Below the pieces are notes generated by a model. It was not told where the DNA came from. It ran no database searches and saw only the letters and a list, made by a program, of their open reading frames with translations. A program made the position numbers and the translations under genes. From JBBQNJ01 sp038329845 (GTDB lineage: Bacteria > Planctomycetota > Phycisphaerae > Tepidisphaerales > Tepidisphaeraceae), in the NCBI GenBank assembly GCA_038329845.1, contig JBBQNJ010000102.1, forward strand, positions 1 to 13,093: 13,093 bases of DNA, read 5' to 3'. Positions 6,821 to 13,093 of the stretch are shown here, in pieces. Position 1 is the stretch's first letter. Every line of letters begins with the position of its first letter.

Positions 6821-7810
6821 GTGGTAAATGGGTTGGTTCCTCAACGGGTGCTGAAGATCATCGCGGGCACATTGACTGCCTTGGGGGCCGTTTCGTGCGT
6901 CCCGCCTGGTCCGCCGACGGCACCGGATCAGCCGCAGCCGCGATATGCGCCTCCTCCGCCACGGGCCGCTTGGACGCGAACTCCGCCGCGGATCAATCCC
7001 AATCCCATGGAGCCGTTGGGTCCGTCAGAGCCGATTCTTGCCGATGCCGAAGCGCCGCCGTCCGAGCCGTGGGCGGGACTGAACGACTCTCCCGAGGCGC
7101 CGATGTATCCGCCGGGCGATTCGCCGATGTACGAGGAGTCGCCGGGGATTGCGTATCCCCCGCCGGTGTATCTCGAGTCGCCGCCGCTGTATTTCGATCG
7201 CCCGATTTACATCGCGCCGCCGCCGATCTACCTCGGGCCGAGGGTCTATCGAACTTACCCCAATCCCTGGCCGGTTTATCGGGATCGCCATGACGATCAT
7301 CGAGGGTGGAGCGAGAAGCCGCGACCGCCGGTCCGGCGTGATGAAGATCGCGATCATTCCCGCGGACGGGATGACGACCACGCCCGCGGCCCAAACGACG
7401 ACCATCCCCGTGACCGGGCCGAGGATCACGCCCGCCCGCCGCTGCCGCCGCCGCGGACGCCGAGCGCCGGTCCGCAACCGGCCAAGCCGATTCCACCGGG
7501 GATTGATGTTCGCGGCCCATCGCCCAGGGCCGATTCATCCGATCGCCGCACCGCCGAGGACGCCGCCCGTCGGCAAGCGGCGCTCGAGGCGCAGAAACGC
7601 ACCGCCGCCCAGGCGAAGGCGGCGGCCGAAGCCAATGCTCGACGTCGCGCCGCCGAAGATCAGGCGCGAGCCGAGCGGGAAAAGGCCTGGCAAGATCGAC
7701 GTGGCCCGACCGATGGCCGGGGTAAAGCCGAAGCCCCACCCCCGGCCCCGGCCCCGGCCCCGGCCCGCGCTCCCGATGACTCGCGCAAGCGCGACCCGCG
7801 CCGGCCATAG
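6821..7810 (+). CDS. Proline-rich putative lipoprotein of unknown function
   Basis: I do not recognise a family. The chosen GTG at 6821 has GGAG six bases upstream; a GTG at 6794 in the same frame is possible but lacks such a site. The N-terminus (RVLK, then IIAGTLTALGAVSC) looks like a lipoprotein signal with Cys26 as the lipidated residue, although Ala at -3 is not ideal. The mature part has visible zones: Pro-rich to about residue 95; a Tyr/Pro-rich segment (YPPPVYLESPPLYFDRP, IYIAPPPIYLGP); a His/Asp/Arg-rich stretch with repeated DDH-A/P-R words around residues 175-220; an Ala/Arg/Glu/Lys-rich stretch likely to form a helix or coiled coil (about 245-300); and a Pro-Ala tail. The composition suggests an extended envelope protein. 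His/Asp clusters might bind metal, but that is speculation. Confidence 0.75.
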   Translation: MVNGLVPQRVLKIIAGTLTALGAVSCVPPGPPTAPDQPQPRYAPPPPRAAWTRTPPRINPNPMEPLGPSEPILADAEAPPSEPWAGLNDSPEAPMYPPGDSPMYEESPGIAYPPPVYLESPPLYFDRPIYIAPPPIYLGPRVYRTYPNPWPVYRDRHDDHRGWSEKPRPPVRRDEDRDHSRGRDDDHARGPNDDHPRDRAEDHARPPLPPPRTPSAGPQPAKPIPPGIDVRGPSPRADSSDRRTAEDAARRQAALEAQKRTAAQAKAAAEANARRRAAEDQARAEREKAWQDRRGPTDGRGKAEAPPPAPAPAPARAPDDSRKRDPRRP

Positions 7811-7979
7811 TCGTGTCGATTACGCCCAATCCGGCGCCAGAGCGGGTTTGGGGTTGTCAGAAATCCAAGGTTGCAATCTGAGATTTGAAATCGATGGACA
7901 AACTCGGCGTGGGCGTGCTTTGTTCGTTCGGGTTTATCGAGAGGCACCGTCAAGCCCGCCAAGAAACCTTTGCGCGGGA

Positions 7980-9053
7980 TTATGGATTGCCGGGGCGCTG
8001 CTTGACCCGCACCGGGGCACCGGCGGCGGCCGATTCGTAGACGGCCATCACCACCGCGAGGTCCTGGCGGCCCATCGGCCCGCTCATGGCCGGGGCGCGG
8101 CCGTCGCGGATCGCTTCCAGGAACAATCGCTGCTGGTTGTAGCGTCCAGTGGCATCCCCCAAATTGTATGTCGGGGCGGAAAATCGCGCGACCTTGCCGG
8201 GTGTGGTGTAGCGGATGAACTGTGACTCGTACGGCTCGTCGAGAACGAGGTCGAGCGTTCGATCGAAGTGGATCAACTGAAAGTGGCCCTGGGTCGCGTA
8301 GACTTCGCGGGTCATGCCTTCGCTGGCATAGCCGCTATCAAATACGCCGAACAATTCGCGGGCATCCTGTGCGCGGGCGCGGGCCGTTTCGTCGAACTTC
8401 ACCACCGCCACGGTCACATCGTCCCCGCCGATATTGCGGCTGTACTGGTTGGCGCTGTAGGCCGACACTTCGACGATTCGCCGGTCCAGCCACCATTGCA
8501 CGAGGTTGATCGCGTGGATGGACAATTGGATGAAGCTGCCGCCGCCGGTCTGCTCGAGGCTGTTGCGCCACAGCCCCGGTGCCGCCCGAAGTCCGCCGCG
8601 ATGGGCGTCGCGGGCGCGAACGCTCTGAATCTGTCCCATAGCGCCGCTGTCGACCAGCTTTTTTAGTTCCCACACCAATGGATTGGTGTAGCTGCTCATG
8701 TACATCCCCAGACGCCCGCGCGCCTTGGCGGCCGCGTCGAGGATTCGATCGGCCCCCTCGAGCGTGTTGGACATCGGTTTTTGCAGCAGGACATGCTTTC
8801 CCGCCTCCAGCGCCGCGACGGCCTGCTCGGCGTGCAGATGGTTGGGGGTGGAGATGTCCACCACGTCGATGTCATCGCCGAGGGCATCGGCGAAGTTCGT
8901 GCTGATGCGCTTGGCCCCTTGTTCGCGGCAGCGGGTGAGTTCCTCTTCGCTCACATCGACCGCCAGCGACCATTCCACATCCGGTAGGTCGGCATACACC
9001 ATCCGGTAATTTCGTGCCATTCCGCCGGTCCCGACCAATGCGACACGAATCAC
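7980..9053 (-). CDS. Gfo/Idh/MocA family NAD(P)-dependent oxidoreductase
   Basis: A 357-residue protein with the N-terminal Rossmann motif VALVGTGGMA, VDISTPNHLHAEQAV, and the family's lysine motif as QKPMSN (Lys92; most members have EKP). The C-terminal domain has GGGSFIQLSIHAINLV, in which His180 occupies the usual catalytic-histidine position; this branch lacks the more common Asp of GGGxxxDxxxH. These enzymes oxidise or reduce sugars, inositols and related polyols, and planctomycetes usually carry many paralogues; no neighbouring sugar gene gives a substrate. Start: the frame reaches a TTG at 9056, but GGAGG lies only two bases before it and five bases before the GTG at 9053, so the GTG is preferred. 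It is convergent with the lipoprotein gene, separated by 169 bp that hold no gene or clear terminator. Confidence 0.93.
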   Translation of the reverse strand: MIRVALVGTGGMARNYRMVYADLPDVEWSLAVDVSEEELTRCREQGAKRISTNFADALGDDIDVVDISTPNHLHAEQAVAALEAGKHVLLQKPMSNTLEGADRILDAAAKARGRLGMYMSSYTNPLVWELKKLVDSGAMGQIQSVRARDAHRGGLRAAPGLWRNSLEQTGGGSFIQLSIHAINLVQWWLDRRIVEVSAYSANQYSRNIGGDDVTVAVVKFDETARARAQDARELFGVFDSGYASEGMTREVYATQGHFQLIHFDRTLDLVLDEPYESQFIRYTTPGKVARFSAPTYNLGDATGRYNQQRLFLEAIRDGRAPAMSGPMGRQDLAVVMAVYESAAAGAPVRVKQRPGNP

Positions 9054-9134
9054 CAAGGCCTCCGTTCAAAAGTACGAGTGACGCGAATGATAACGGAGTG
9101 CCGTCCGTCCGCCAAAGCAATGCCGTAACGAAAG

Positions 9135-9166
9135 TGACGCGGGCCTTTGAACAAAGGCCTGCGTCA
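9135..9166 (-). terminator. Strong hairpin between copB and the oxidoreductase gene (terminator-like)
   Basis: The arms tgacgcgggcctttg (9135-9149) and caaaggcctgcgtca (9152-9166) pair over 15 positions with one G-U wobble and a two-base apex. It lies downstream of copB and upstream of the oxidoreductase gene on the minus strand. The trailing sequence (ctttcgtt) is only modestly T-rich, so a terminator for the copA-copB transcript is likely but not certain; an operator for the next gene is an alternative. Confidence 0.5.
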
Positions 9167-9200
9167 TCCTGAATCACCCCGATTTCTAATCCTTAATTCG

Positions 9201-9272
9201 TCAAATCCGCTTGCTTCGCGGCAGCAGCGCTGCCAGTCCCAGCATCGCCATGGCCGAGGACGACTCGGGACC
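9201..9272 (-). pseudogene. Orphan PEP-CTERM-like sorting tail
   Basis: Downstream of copB on the minus strand, a frame ending in TGA at 9201-9203 reads PESSSAMAMLGLAALL followed by basic residues (PRSKRI). This is the layout of a PEP-CTERM sorting signal: Pro-Glu, a hydrophobic helix, then a basic tail. Just upstream a neighbouring frame reads NVPDSAGSGLVV, resembling a VPDSG-type motif, so a frameshifted relic is possible. No protein body or start is present. The rest of 9057-9358 holds the hairpin at 9135-9166 and no other recognisable gene. Confidence 0.4.
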
Positions 9273-9358
9273 ACCAATCCCGATCCGGCGCTGTCGGGCA
9301 CATTTCTTTTCGCGCGAGGAATGTACGACTTGCCGTTTCAAGCCGTGAAAGTCGTCGA

Positions 9359-10462
9359 TTAAAACGCCAGCCTTACGCCCAAAATCACAAAAAACTCGTC
9401 CACTGGATCCCCAGCCCGCGCCGCGATGTCCGCCGTCTCGCCGCTCAGGAACGAATAGCGGATGCCCACGTAGGGCGCGATTTCCCGGCGGATTTCGTAG
9501 CGCAGCCGCATCTCCAAGTCGGTCCGGCCCAGGCCCGCCCCGACGTTCCGCTCGGCGATGTCCTGGGCGTAGAGCCGCAACTCGGTGCGAGGTTGAAGGA
9601 CCAGCCGCTGCGTCAGGCGCAAATCCACTTCGGCCTCGATTTGCAGCTCGATATCGGCGTCCTGCGACACGTACAGCGATGTTTCGACCTCGAACATCCC
9701 TGGAGCCAGGCCCTCGAGGGCCAACACCCCGGAAAAGCGATCGTTGTAATCCCCGCTCTTCCAATCATTGGCGTATTGGAACCCGATCTGGGCGTTCCAA
9801 TAGGGCGTGATCAAGCGGGAATAGAGAAAGTCATTCTCGCTTTCGCCCTTGCTGATCCCGTCGAAGCTAACGTCGCCTTCGCTCTTCCACCAGAACTTGT
9901 CCAGGTCATAGCCGATGAATCCGTAGGCGTTCCAGCCGAGCTGGTCATGGCCGTGGTCCTTGGCGCGATATTCCAACTGCTTGATCAGCGTGAACGCGTA
10001 CAACTCGTCGTCATGGATCGGATTGGGATACGACGGCGGGGGGGTCCTGGCCGAATGGTCCAGCACCTGTTCGAGGGTCATTCCATCGGGCAACTCCGGC
10101 GGCTCGACCGGGGCGGTCGTCGCGACCGAACTCAGCTCCGACTGAACATGATCCGGGCGATTCACCGTATTCGGAAGCGCCGGGGCGGTCTGCCCCATCG
10201 CCGCGGCGGCGATCCCCATCACCAAGGCAGCGGCAAAAAATCCGACCCTTCGTCGCTTGGACCCTTCATTGGAACCGAGGGAAATGAAACGCGAAGGCGC
10301 GAAGGCGCGAAGGTGAAGAATAGACGGAAAACACTCGATATAATTCGGACGCCTGGCCAAGCCCATCGAGTCGCACCATTCTACTTCGCGTCTTCGTCCC
10401 TTCGCGTTTGAAATTCTTCGTTGTGGCCTTCGTCCCTTGCCACTTGAATTAAATATCCGCAT
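9359..10462 (-). CDS. copB: Copper resistance protein B (outer membrane)
   Basis: CopB/PcoB proteins are outer-membrane beta-barrels that work with CopA in copper tolerance. The conserved domain is clear from about residue 155 to the end: IKQLEYR, LGWNAYGFIGYDLDKFWWKS, LYSRLITPYWNAQIGFQY, ALEGLAPGMFEVETSLYVS, LTQRLVLQPRTELRLY, GLGRTDLEMRLRYEI and REIAPYVGIRYSFL, ending in GVRLAF with the terminal Phe of outer-membrane proteins. A signal peptide (KRRRVGFFAAALVMGIAAAA) lies unusually deep, at about residue 69. The start chosen is the ATG at 10460-10462, which overlaps the end of copA and has AAGGAGGA seven bases upstream, a layout typical of translational coupling. The roughly 68 residues before the signal peptide are translated from a dispersed intergenic repeat. 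Other in-frame possibilities are an ATG at 10366, without a good ribosome site, or a TTG at 10480. Product certain, start uncertain. Confidence 0.88.
   Translation of the reverse strand: MRIFNSSGKGRRPQRRISNAKGRRREVEWCDSMGLARRPNYIECFPSILHLRAFAPSRFISLGSNEGSKRRRVGFFAAALVMGIAAAAMGQTAPALPNTVNRPDHVQSELSSVATTAPVEPPELPDGMTLEQVLDHSARTPPPSYPNPIHDDELYAFTLIKQLEYRAKDHGHDQLGWNAYGFIGYDLDKFWWKSEGDVSFDGISKGESENDFLYSRLITPYWNAQIGFQYANDWKSGDYNDRFSGVLALEGLAPGMFEVETSLYVSQDADIELQIEAEVDLRLTQRLVLQPRTELRLYAQDIAERNVGAGLGRTDLEMRLRYEIRREIAPYVGIRYSFLSGETADIAARAGDPVDEFFVILGVRLAF
10281..10416. repeat. Inverted gcgaag-type repeat pair within the copB leader
   Basis: The left arm (10287-10312, starting aaacgcgaaggcgcgaag) is nearly identical to 3885-3910. 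The right arm, about 10384-10416, is an imperfect inverted copy (cttcgcg...cttcgcgtttgaaattc); the 10 bp aaacgcgaag at 10287-10296 are exactly inverted at 10400-10409. The pair encloses about 90 bp and lies between the copB ribosome binding site and its signal peptide codons. Confidence 0.75.
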
Positions 10463-12290
10463 GGACCGGTCCTCCTTCAAGCGATCGGACGACCGCCACG
10501 GTGCGGAACATTCCGCGCTCCATGTGATACAGCAGATGACAATGAAACGCCCATTGGCCCGGGGCGTTGGCGGTGATGTCCACCGTCAGCAGTTCCGCCG
10601 GCTGCACGTTGACCGTGTGCTTCCGCGGGTTCTGCGAATAATCCTCCCCGGCGTACAGGTCCATGAACATCCCGTGCAGGTGGATGGGATGCGACATCAT
10701 GGTGTCGTTGATCATATTGATCCGCACCCGCTCGCCGTAAGCGAAGCGAATCAGGTCCGAGTCGGACCATTTCTTGCCGTCAAAACCCCAGATGTACTTA
10801 TGCATGTTGCCGGTGAGGTGCAGATCGAACTGGCGGGTCGGGGGCCTGCGGTCCGGCGGGGTTTTCAAACACCGCAACTGCCCATAGGTCAAGACGCGCC
10901 AGCCATCGTCACCAAGCCCGATCCCCGGATCGTCGAGTTGGCGATAGACGGTTTTGGCCATGGTGATGCTCTCGGGGCCATGTTCATCCGGGCCATGCTT
11001 GATCCGCATGGGCAGGCCGTGGGTGGGCAGCGACCCATCCGGCACCGGCGCTGGCGGCGGGGCTGGGGCGGTCGAATGCATCGGGGGCATCGCTGAATCG
11101 TGCTTCTGATTCATCTTTTTGCCCATCATCATTCCCATGTCGCCCATGGTCAGCATCGGGCGCATCCGCCCGTGCTGAACCTTCGCCGTCATCCCGTGGC
11201 GCGGCGCGATCGTTCCCCGCGTCTTGCCGCTGCGGTCCATGGTCTCGGCCCAGAGGGCAAAGGCCCGGTCCTCGGGGAGTTTGACGATCACGTCATACGT
11301 TTCGGCCACGGCGATCCGCAGCTCATCGGTCTCGACCGGCTTGACGTTCTGCCCGTCGGCCTGCACCACCGTCATGGGCAGTCCGGGGATGCGGAAATCG
11401 TAGTAGGTCATGGTCGAGGCATTGACGATCCGCAGGCGCACGCGCTCACCCGGCTGGGCGATCGCCGTCCAGTTCTCGTGATCGGCATGGCCGTTCATCA
11501 GATAGGTGTAGGTCGAACCGGTGATGTCGGCGATGTCGGTCGGGTCCATCCGCATCCCGCGCCATTTCAGCCGCTTGTCCACCACCTCGAAAAAACTCTG
11601 CCCGGTGGCGTTCATCTGGTTGTCGATGTTGGCCACGGTCGGCCGCTGGTAGTTGAAATACCCCTCGATCGTGTGCAGCTTGCGCAGGGCCGCGTACGGG
11701 TCGTCATACATCCAGTCCGACAGCACGATGGGGTACTCGATGTCGTACTCGACCGGATCCGGCTCGGCCGGGGCGATGACCAGCTGTCCGTACACGCCGA
11801 GCTGCTCCTGCAAGCCGGTGTGGCTGTGATACCAGTAGGTCCCGTTCTGTCGCACGCGGAAGCGGTAGGTGAACGTTTCGCCCGGGGCGATCCCCGGGAA
11901 ACTGATCCCCGGCACCCCGTCCATGGTGAACGGCACGATCATTCCATGCCAGTGAATCGATGTTGATTCGCTCATCCGGTTATGCACCCGGATCAGCACC
12001 GATTTTCCTTCGGTCATGCGAATGACCGGGCCGGGAAAGGATCCGTTGATCGTGATCGCCGACCCCATTTTGCCGGCCACGAGCGTCGGTTGGCGCTCGA
12101 TCACCAGGTCGATCCCGCCGGGGGCGCTGGCGTCGAGTTCCGAAAGGATCCCCGCCTTCGCCGGTGCCGCCCATGCCGCGCGCCCTGGTGTGAGCAATGA
12201 GATCCCTCCCAGCGACGCCGCCGCCAGTGCCGAAGCGCCGAGAAAGCCGCGTCGGGTGGGTGCCGATGAGTGCAGAGCAAAAACATCCAT
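10449..12290 (-). CDS. copA: Multicopper oxidase, copper resistance system (CopA/PcoA family)
   Basis: A 613-residue periplasmic multicopper oxidase. It begins with a Tat signal (Arg13-Arg14 in TRRGFLGAS, hydrophobic stretch, AWA-AP cleavage region). All four copper motifs are present: HWHG (His113, His115), HSH (His155, His157), HPIHLHG (His534, His537, His539) and HCHLLYHMERGM (His583, Cys584, His585, His589, with Met594 as probable axial type-1 ligand). A Met-rich stretch at about 375-404 (MLTMGDMGMMMGKKM) is typical of CopA/PcoA and is thought to bind extra copper. CopA probably oxidises Cu(I) in the periplasm and acts with CopB. The start is the ATG at 12288-12290, four bases after AAGGAG. 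Its last 14 bases overlap copB. No copper sensor pair (copRS/cusRS) lies in the window. Confidence 0.96.
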   Translation of the reverse strand: MDVFALHSSAPTRRGFLGASALAAASLGGISLLTPGRAAWAAPAKAGILSELDASAPGGIDLVIERQPTLVAGKMGSAITINGSFPGPVIRMTEGKSVLIRVHNRMSESTSIHWHGMIVPFTMDGVPGISFPGIAPGETFTYRFRVRQNGTYWYHSHTGLQEQLGVYGQLVIAPAEPDPVEYDIEYPIVLSDWMYDDPYAALRKLHTIEGYFNYQRPTVANIDNQMNATGQSFFEVVDKRLKWRGMRMDPTDIADITGSTYTYLMNGHADHENWTAIAQPGERVRLRIVNASTMTYYDFRIPGLPMTVVQADGQNVKPVETDELRIAVAETYDVIVKLPEDRAFALWAETMDRSGKTRGTIAPRHGMTAKVQHGRMRPMLTMGDMGMMMGKKMNQKHDSAMPPMHSTAPAPPPAPVPDGSLPTHGLPMRIKHGPDEHGPESITMAKTVYRQLDDPGIGLGDDGWRVLTYGQLRCLKTPPDRRPPTRQFDLHLTGNMHKYIWGFDGKKWSDSDLIRFAYGERVRINMINDTMMSHPIHLHGMFMDLYAGEDYSQNPRKHTVNVQPAELLTVDITANAPGQWAFHCHLLYHMERGMFRTVAVVRSLEGGPVHADI

Positions 12291-12310
12291 GGGACTCCTT
12301 GTTCAGACCG

Positions 12311-12374
12311 CCCCCCCCAGGTCCACCGGCCCAGCCGAAACCCGCTGGGGCTCCCCGGCCATCGCCGGCTGGAC
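12311..12374 (-). promoter_or_regulatory. Structured copA leader with a homopolymer tract
   Basis: Upstream of the copA ribosome site (12295-12300) the minus strand has a run of eight G (12311-12318). Next to it is a potential stem: gtccaccggc (12321-12330) pairs with gccggctggac (12364-12374) with one bulge, and within it ccagc (12331-12335) pairs with gctgg (12344-12348). This could affect copA translation or be incidental; no known riboswitch is recognised. Confidence 0.3.
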
Positions 12375-12427
12375 AAGCTGAGAATTTACCCCGATTGAGA
12401 AATCTGGGAACCCCAAAAATTAGTTGT

Positions 12428-12477
12428 GGTGCAGGCATCTTGCCTGCATCCCAAGTCGCAGGCTGGAAGCCTGCACC
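12428..12477. repeat. Double-hairpin dispersed element (gcaggc family)
   Basis: The first hairpin is tgcaggc (12430-12436) with gcctgca (12442-12448) and a 5-base loop. The second is gcaggct (12458-12464) with agcctgc (12468-12474) and a 3-base loop. The outer 9-bp arms ggtgcaggc (12428-12436) and gcctgcacc (12469-12477) also match, so the unit can fold two ways. It lies between the copA leader and the insertion sequence and resembles a REP or small MITE. Nothing else is seen in 12375-12560. Confidence 0.75.
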
Positions 12478-12562
12478 GCGAAGCGTTCGAACTCACTCAT
12501 GGTCTCGGTGCGAACGGGTCTGTTAACTGGGCGAGGGCTGTTTACGGGCCAAGAAAAGGGTC

Positions 12563-13093
12563 TTAGAGCGTGTGTGAGAATCTCTGATTTCGATTAAACT
12601 GCTGCCATGGAAAGGACTCCATACCCCAGCGATCTCACGGATGAACAATGGCTTTTGATCGAACCGCATATCCCGCCCGAGAAGCCCGGTGGCCGACCCC
12701 GCTCGGTGAATATGCGCGAAGTGGTCAACGGTATTCTTTACCTCAACCGCAGCGGCTGCGCCTGGCGGCAGTTGCCGCACGATCTGCCGCCGTGGGGCAC
12801 CACCCATTACTATTACTGACGCTTCCGATTGGACGGCACCTGGCAGACGCTTCACGACCGCCTCCCCGAGCAGGTTCGTCTTTCCGTCGGCAAAGAGCCC
12901 ACCCCCTCCGCCGCCATCATCGACAGTGAGTCGGTGAAGACGACGGAAAAAGGGGGGTCCACGGTTACGATGCGGGGAAGAAAATCAATGGCAGAAAGCG
13001 GCATATTGTTGTCGATACGCTCGGCTTGATCATTGCGGTTGTCGTCCATGCGGGCAACATCCAGGACCGCGATGGCGCCAAGCTGGTCTTTGG
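12563..13093 (+). mobile_element. IS5-family insertion sequence, left part (right end outside window)
   Basis: A transposase relic of the IS5 family starts at 12607. The element's left end is probably near ttagagcgtgtgtgagaa (from 12563), which looks like an IS5-group terminus with a TTAG-type target. The matching right inverted repeat lies beyond the window, so the exact boundary is not proven. Confidence 0.65.
12607..13093 (+). pseudogene. IS5-family transposase, interrupted and cut by window end
   Basis: The first frame reads LTDEQWLLIEPHIPPEKPGG, MREVVNGILYLNRSGCAWRQ and LPHDLPPWGTTHYYY, then an in-frame TGA at 12817-12819, where relatives have a Trp or Phe. The same frame resumes with RFRLDGTWQTLHDRLPEQVR and EPTPSAAIIDSESVKTTEKG; the Asp of AAIIDSESVK is the first catalytic acid of the DDE domain. 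At the six-G run 12952-12957 the homology moves one frame back and continues as HGYDAGKKINGRKRHIVVDT, then LGLIIAVVVHAGNIQDRDGA to the window end. The shift could be a lost G or a programmed -1 frameshift, known in some IS5-family groups. With the nonsense codon the copy is most likely inactive. No strong ribosome site precedes the ATG. Confidence 0.9.

Noticed and set aside
7149..8225. 358-codon + strand frame overlapping the lipoprotein and oxidoreductase genes
   Set aside because: It shadows the lipoprotein in another frame and then runs antisense into the oxidoreductase; no start signal or motif.
9593..10411. 272-codon + strand frame
   Set aside because: It is antisense to copB, whose motifs and C-terminal Phe are clear.
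11100..11966. 288-codon + strand frame rich in His and Val
   Set aside because: It is antisense to copA; the His-rich look comes from reading the complementary strand of copA codons.
12817..12819. Recoded TGA (selenocysteine or alternative code) in the transposase
   Set aside because: Other genes in the window, including ispG relatives, use normal codons and TGA as a true stop (dehydrogenase, PPDK-like gene); a nonsense mutation in an old insertion sequence is simpler.

Overview
This is a GC-rich, gene-dense bacterial window. Its gene families and its many short dispersed repeats fit a Planctomycetota genome, perhaps of the Phycisphaerae type. The repeats include one whose minus-strand translation contains SPKRQRG, a peptide I associate with spurious planctomycete ORFs. 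This assignment is an inference; no rRNA or other taxonomic marker is present.

Layout from left to right. (1) Bases 2-2422 (+) hold the 3' part of a large PPDK/rifampicin-phosphotransferase-like phosphotransfer enzyme. (2) Bases 2579-2810 are a 15/16-bp minisatellite with a 123-bp higher-order period. It touches the 3' end of a D-2-hydroxyacid (phosphoglycerate-type) dehydrogenase on the minus strand (2813-3787). (3) Bases 3788-5411 contain no intact gene. They hold two decayed C-terminal pieces of REP-associated tyrosine transposases (RAYTs), one on each strand. Between these lies a 16-copy, 21-bp tandem array, and around them are short direct and inverted repeats. (4) ispG of the MEP isoprenoid pathway lies at 5412-6668 (-). 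It is divergent from a proline-rich putative lipoprotein at 6821-7810 (+). (5) A Gfo/Idh/MocA oxidoreductase lies at 7980-9053 (-). (6) A copper-resistance pair, copA and copB (minus strand, 12290 down to 9359), follows. A strong hairpin and an orphan PEP-CTERM-like tail sit between copB and the oxidoreductase. (7) From about 12563 to the window end is the left part of a degenerate IS5-family insertion sequence.

Functional links are limited. copA (Tat-exported multicopper oxidase) and copB (outer-membrane copper protein) form an evident operon: the best copB start and its Shine-Dalgarno lie inside the end of copA. The other genes look like independent housekeeping or accessory units.

The most notable features are non-genic. 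They are the 21-bp array (two helical turns, seven codons), the 123-bp-period minisatellite, the REP/RAYT debris, and a dispersed repeat that appears to have become the N-terminal leader of copB. I saw no tRNA, rRNA, CRISPR array, toxin-antitoxin pair or clear defence system, and I do not claim a proven novel system.
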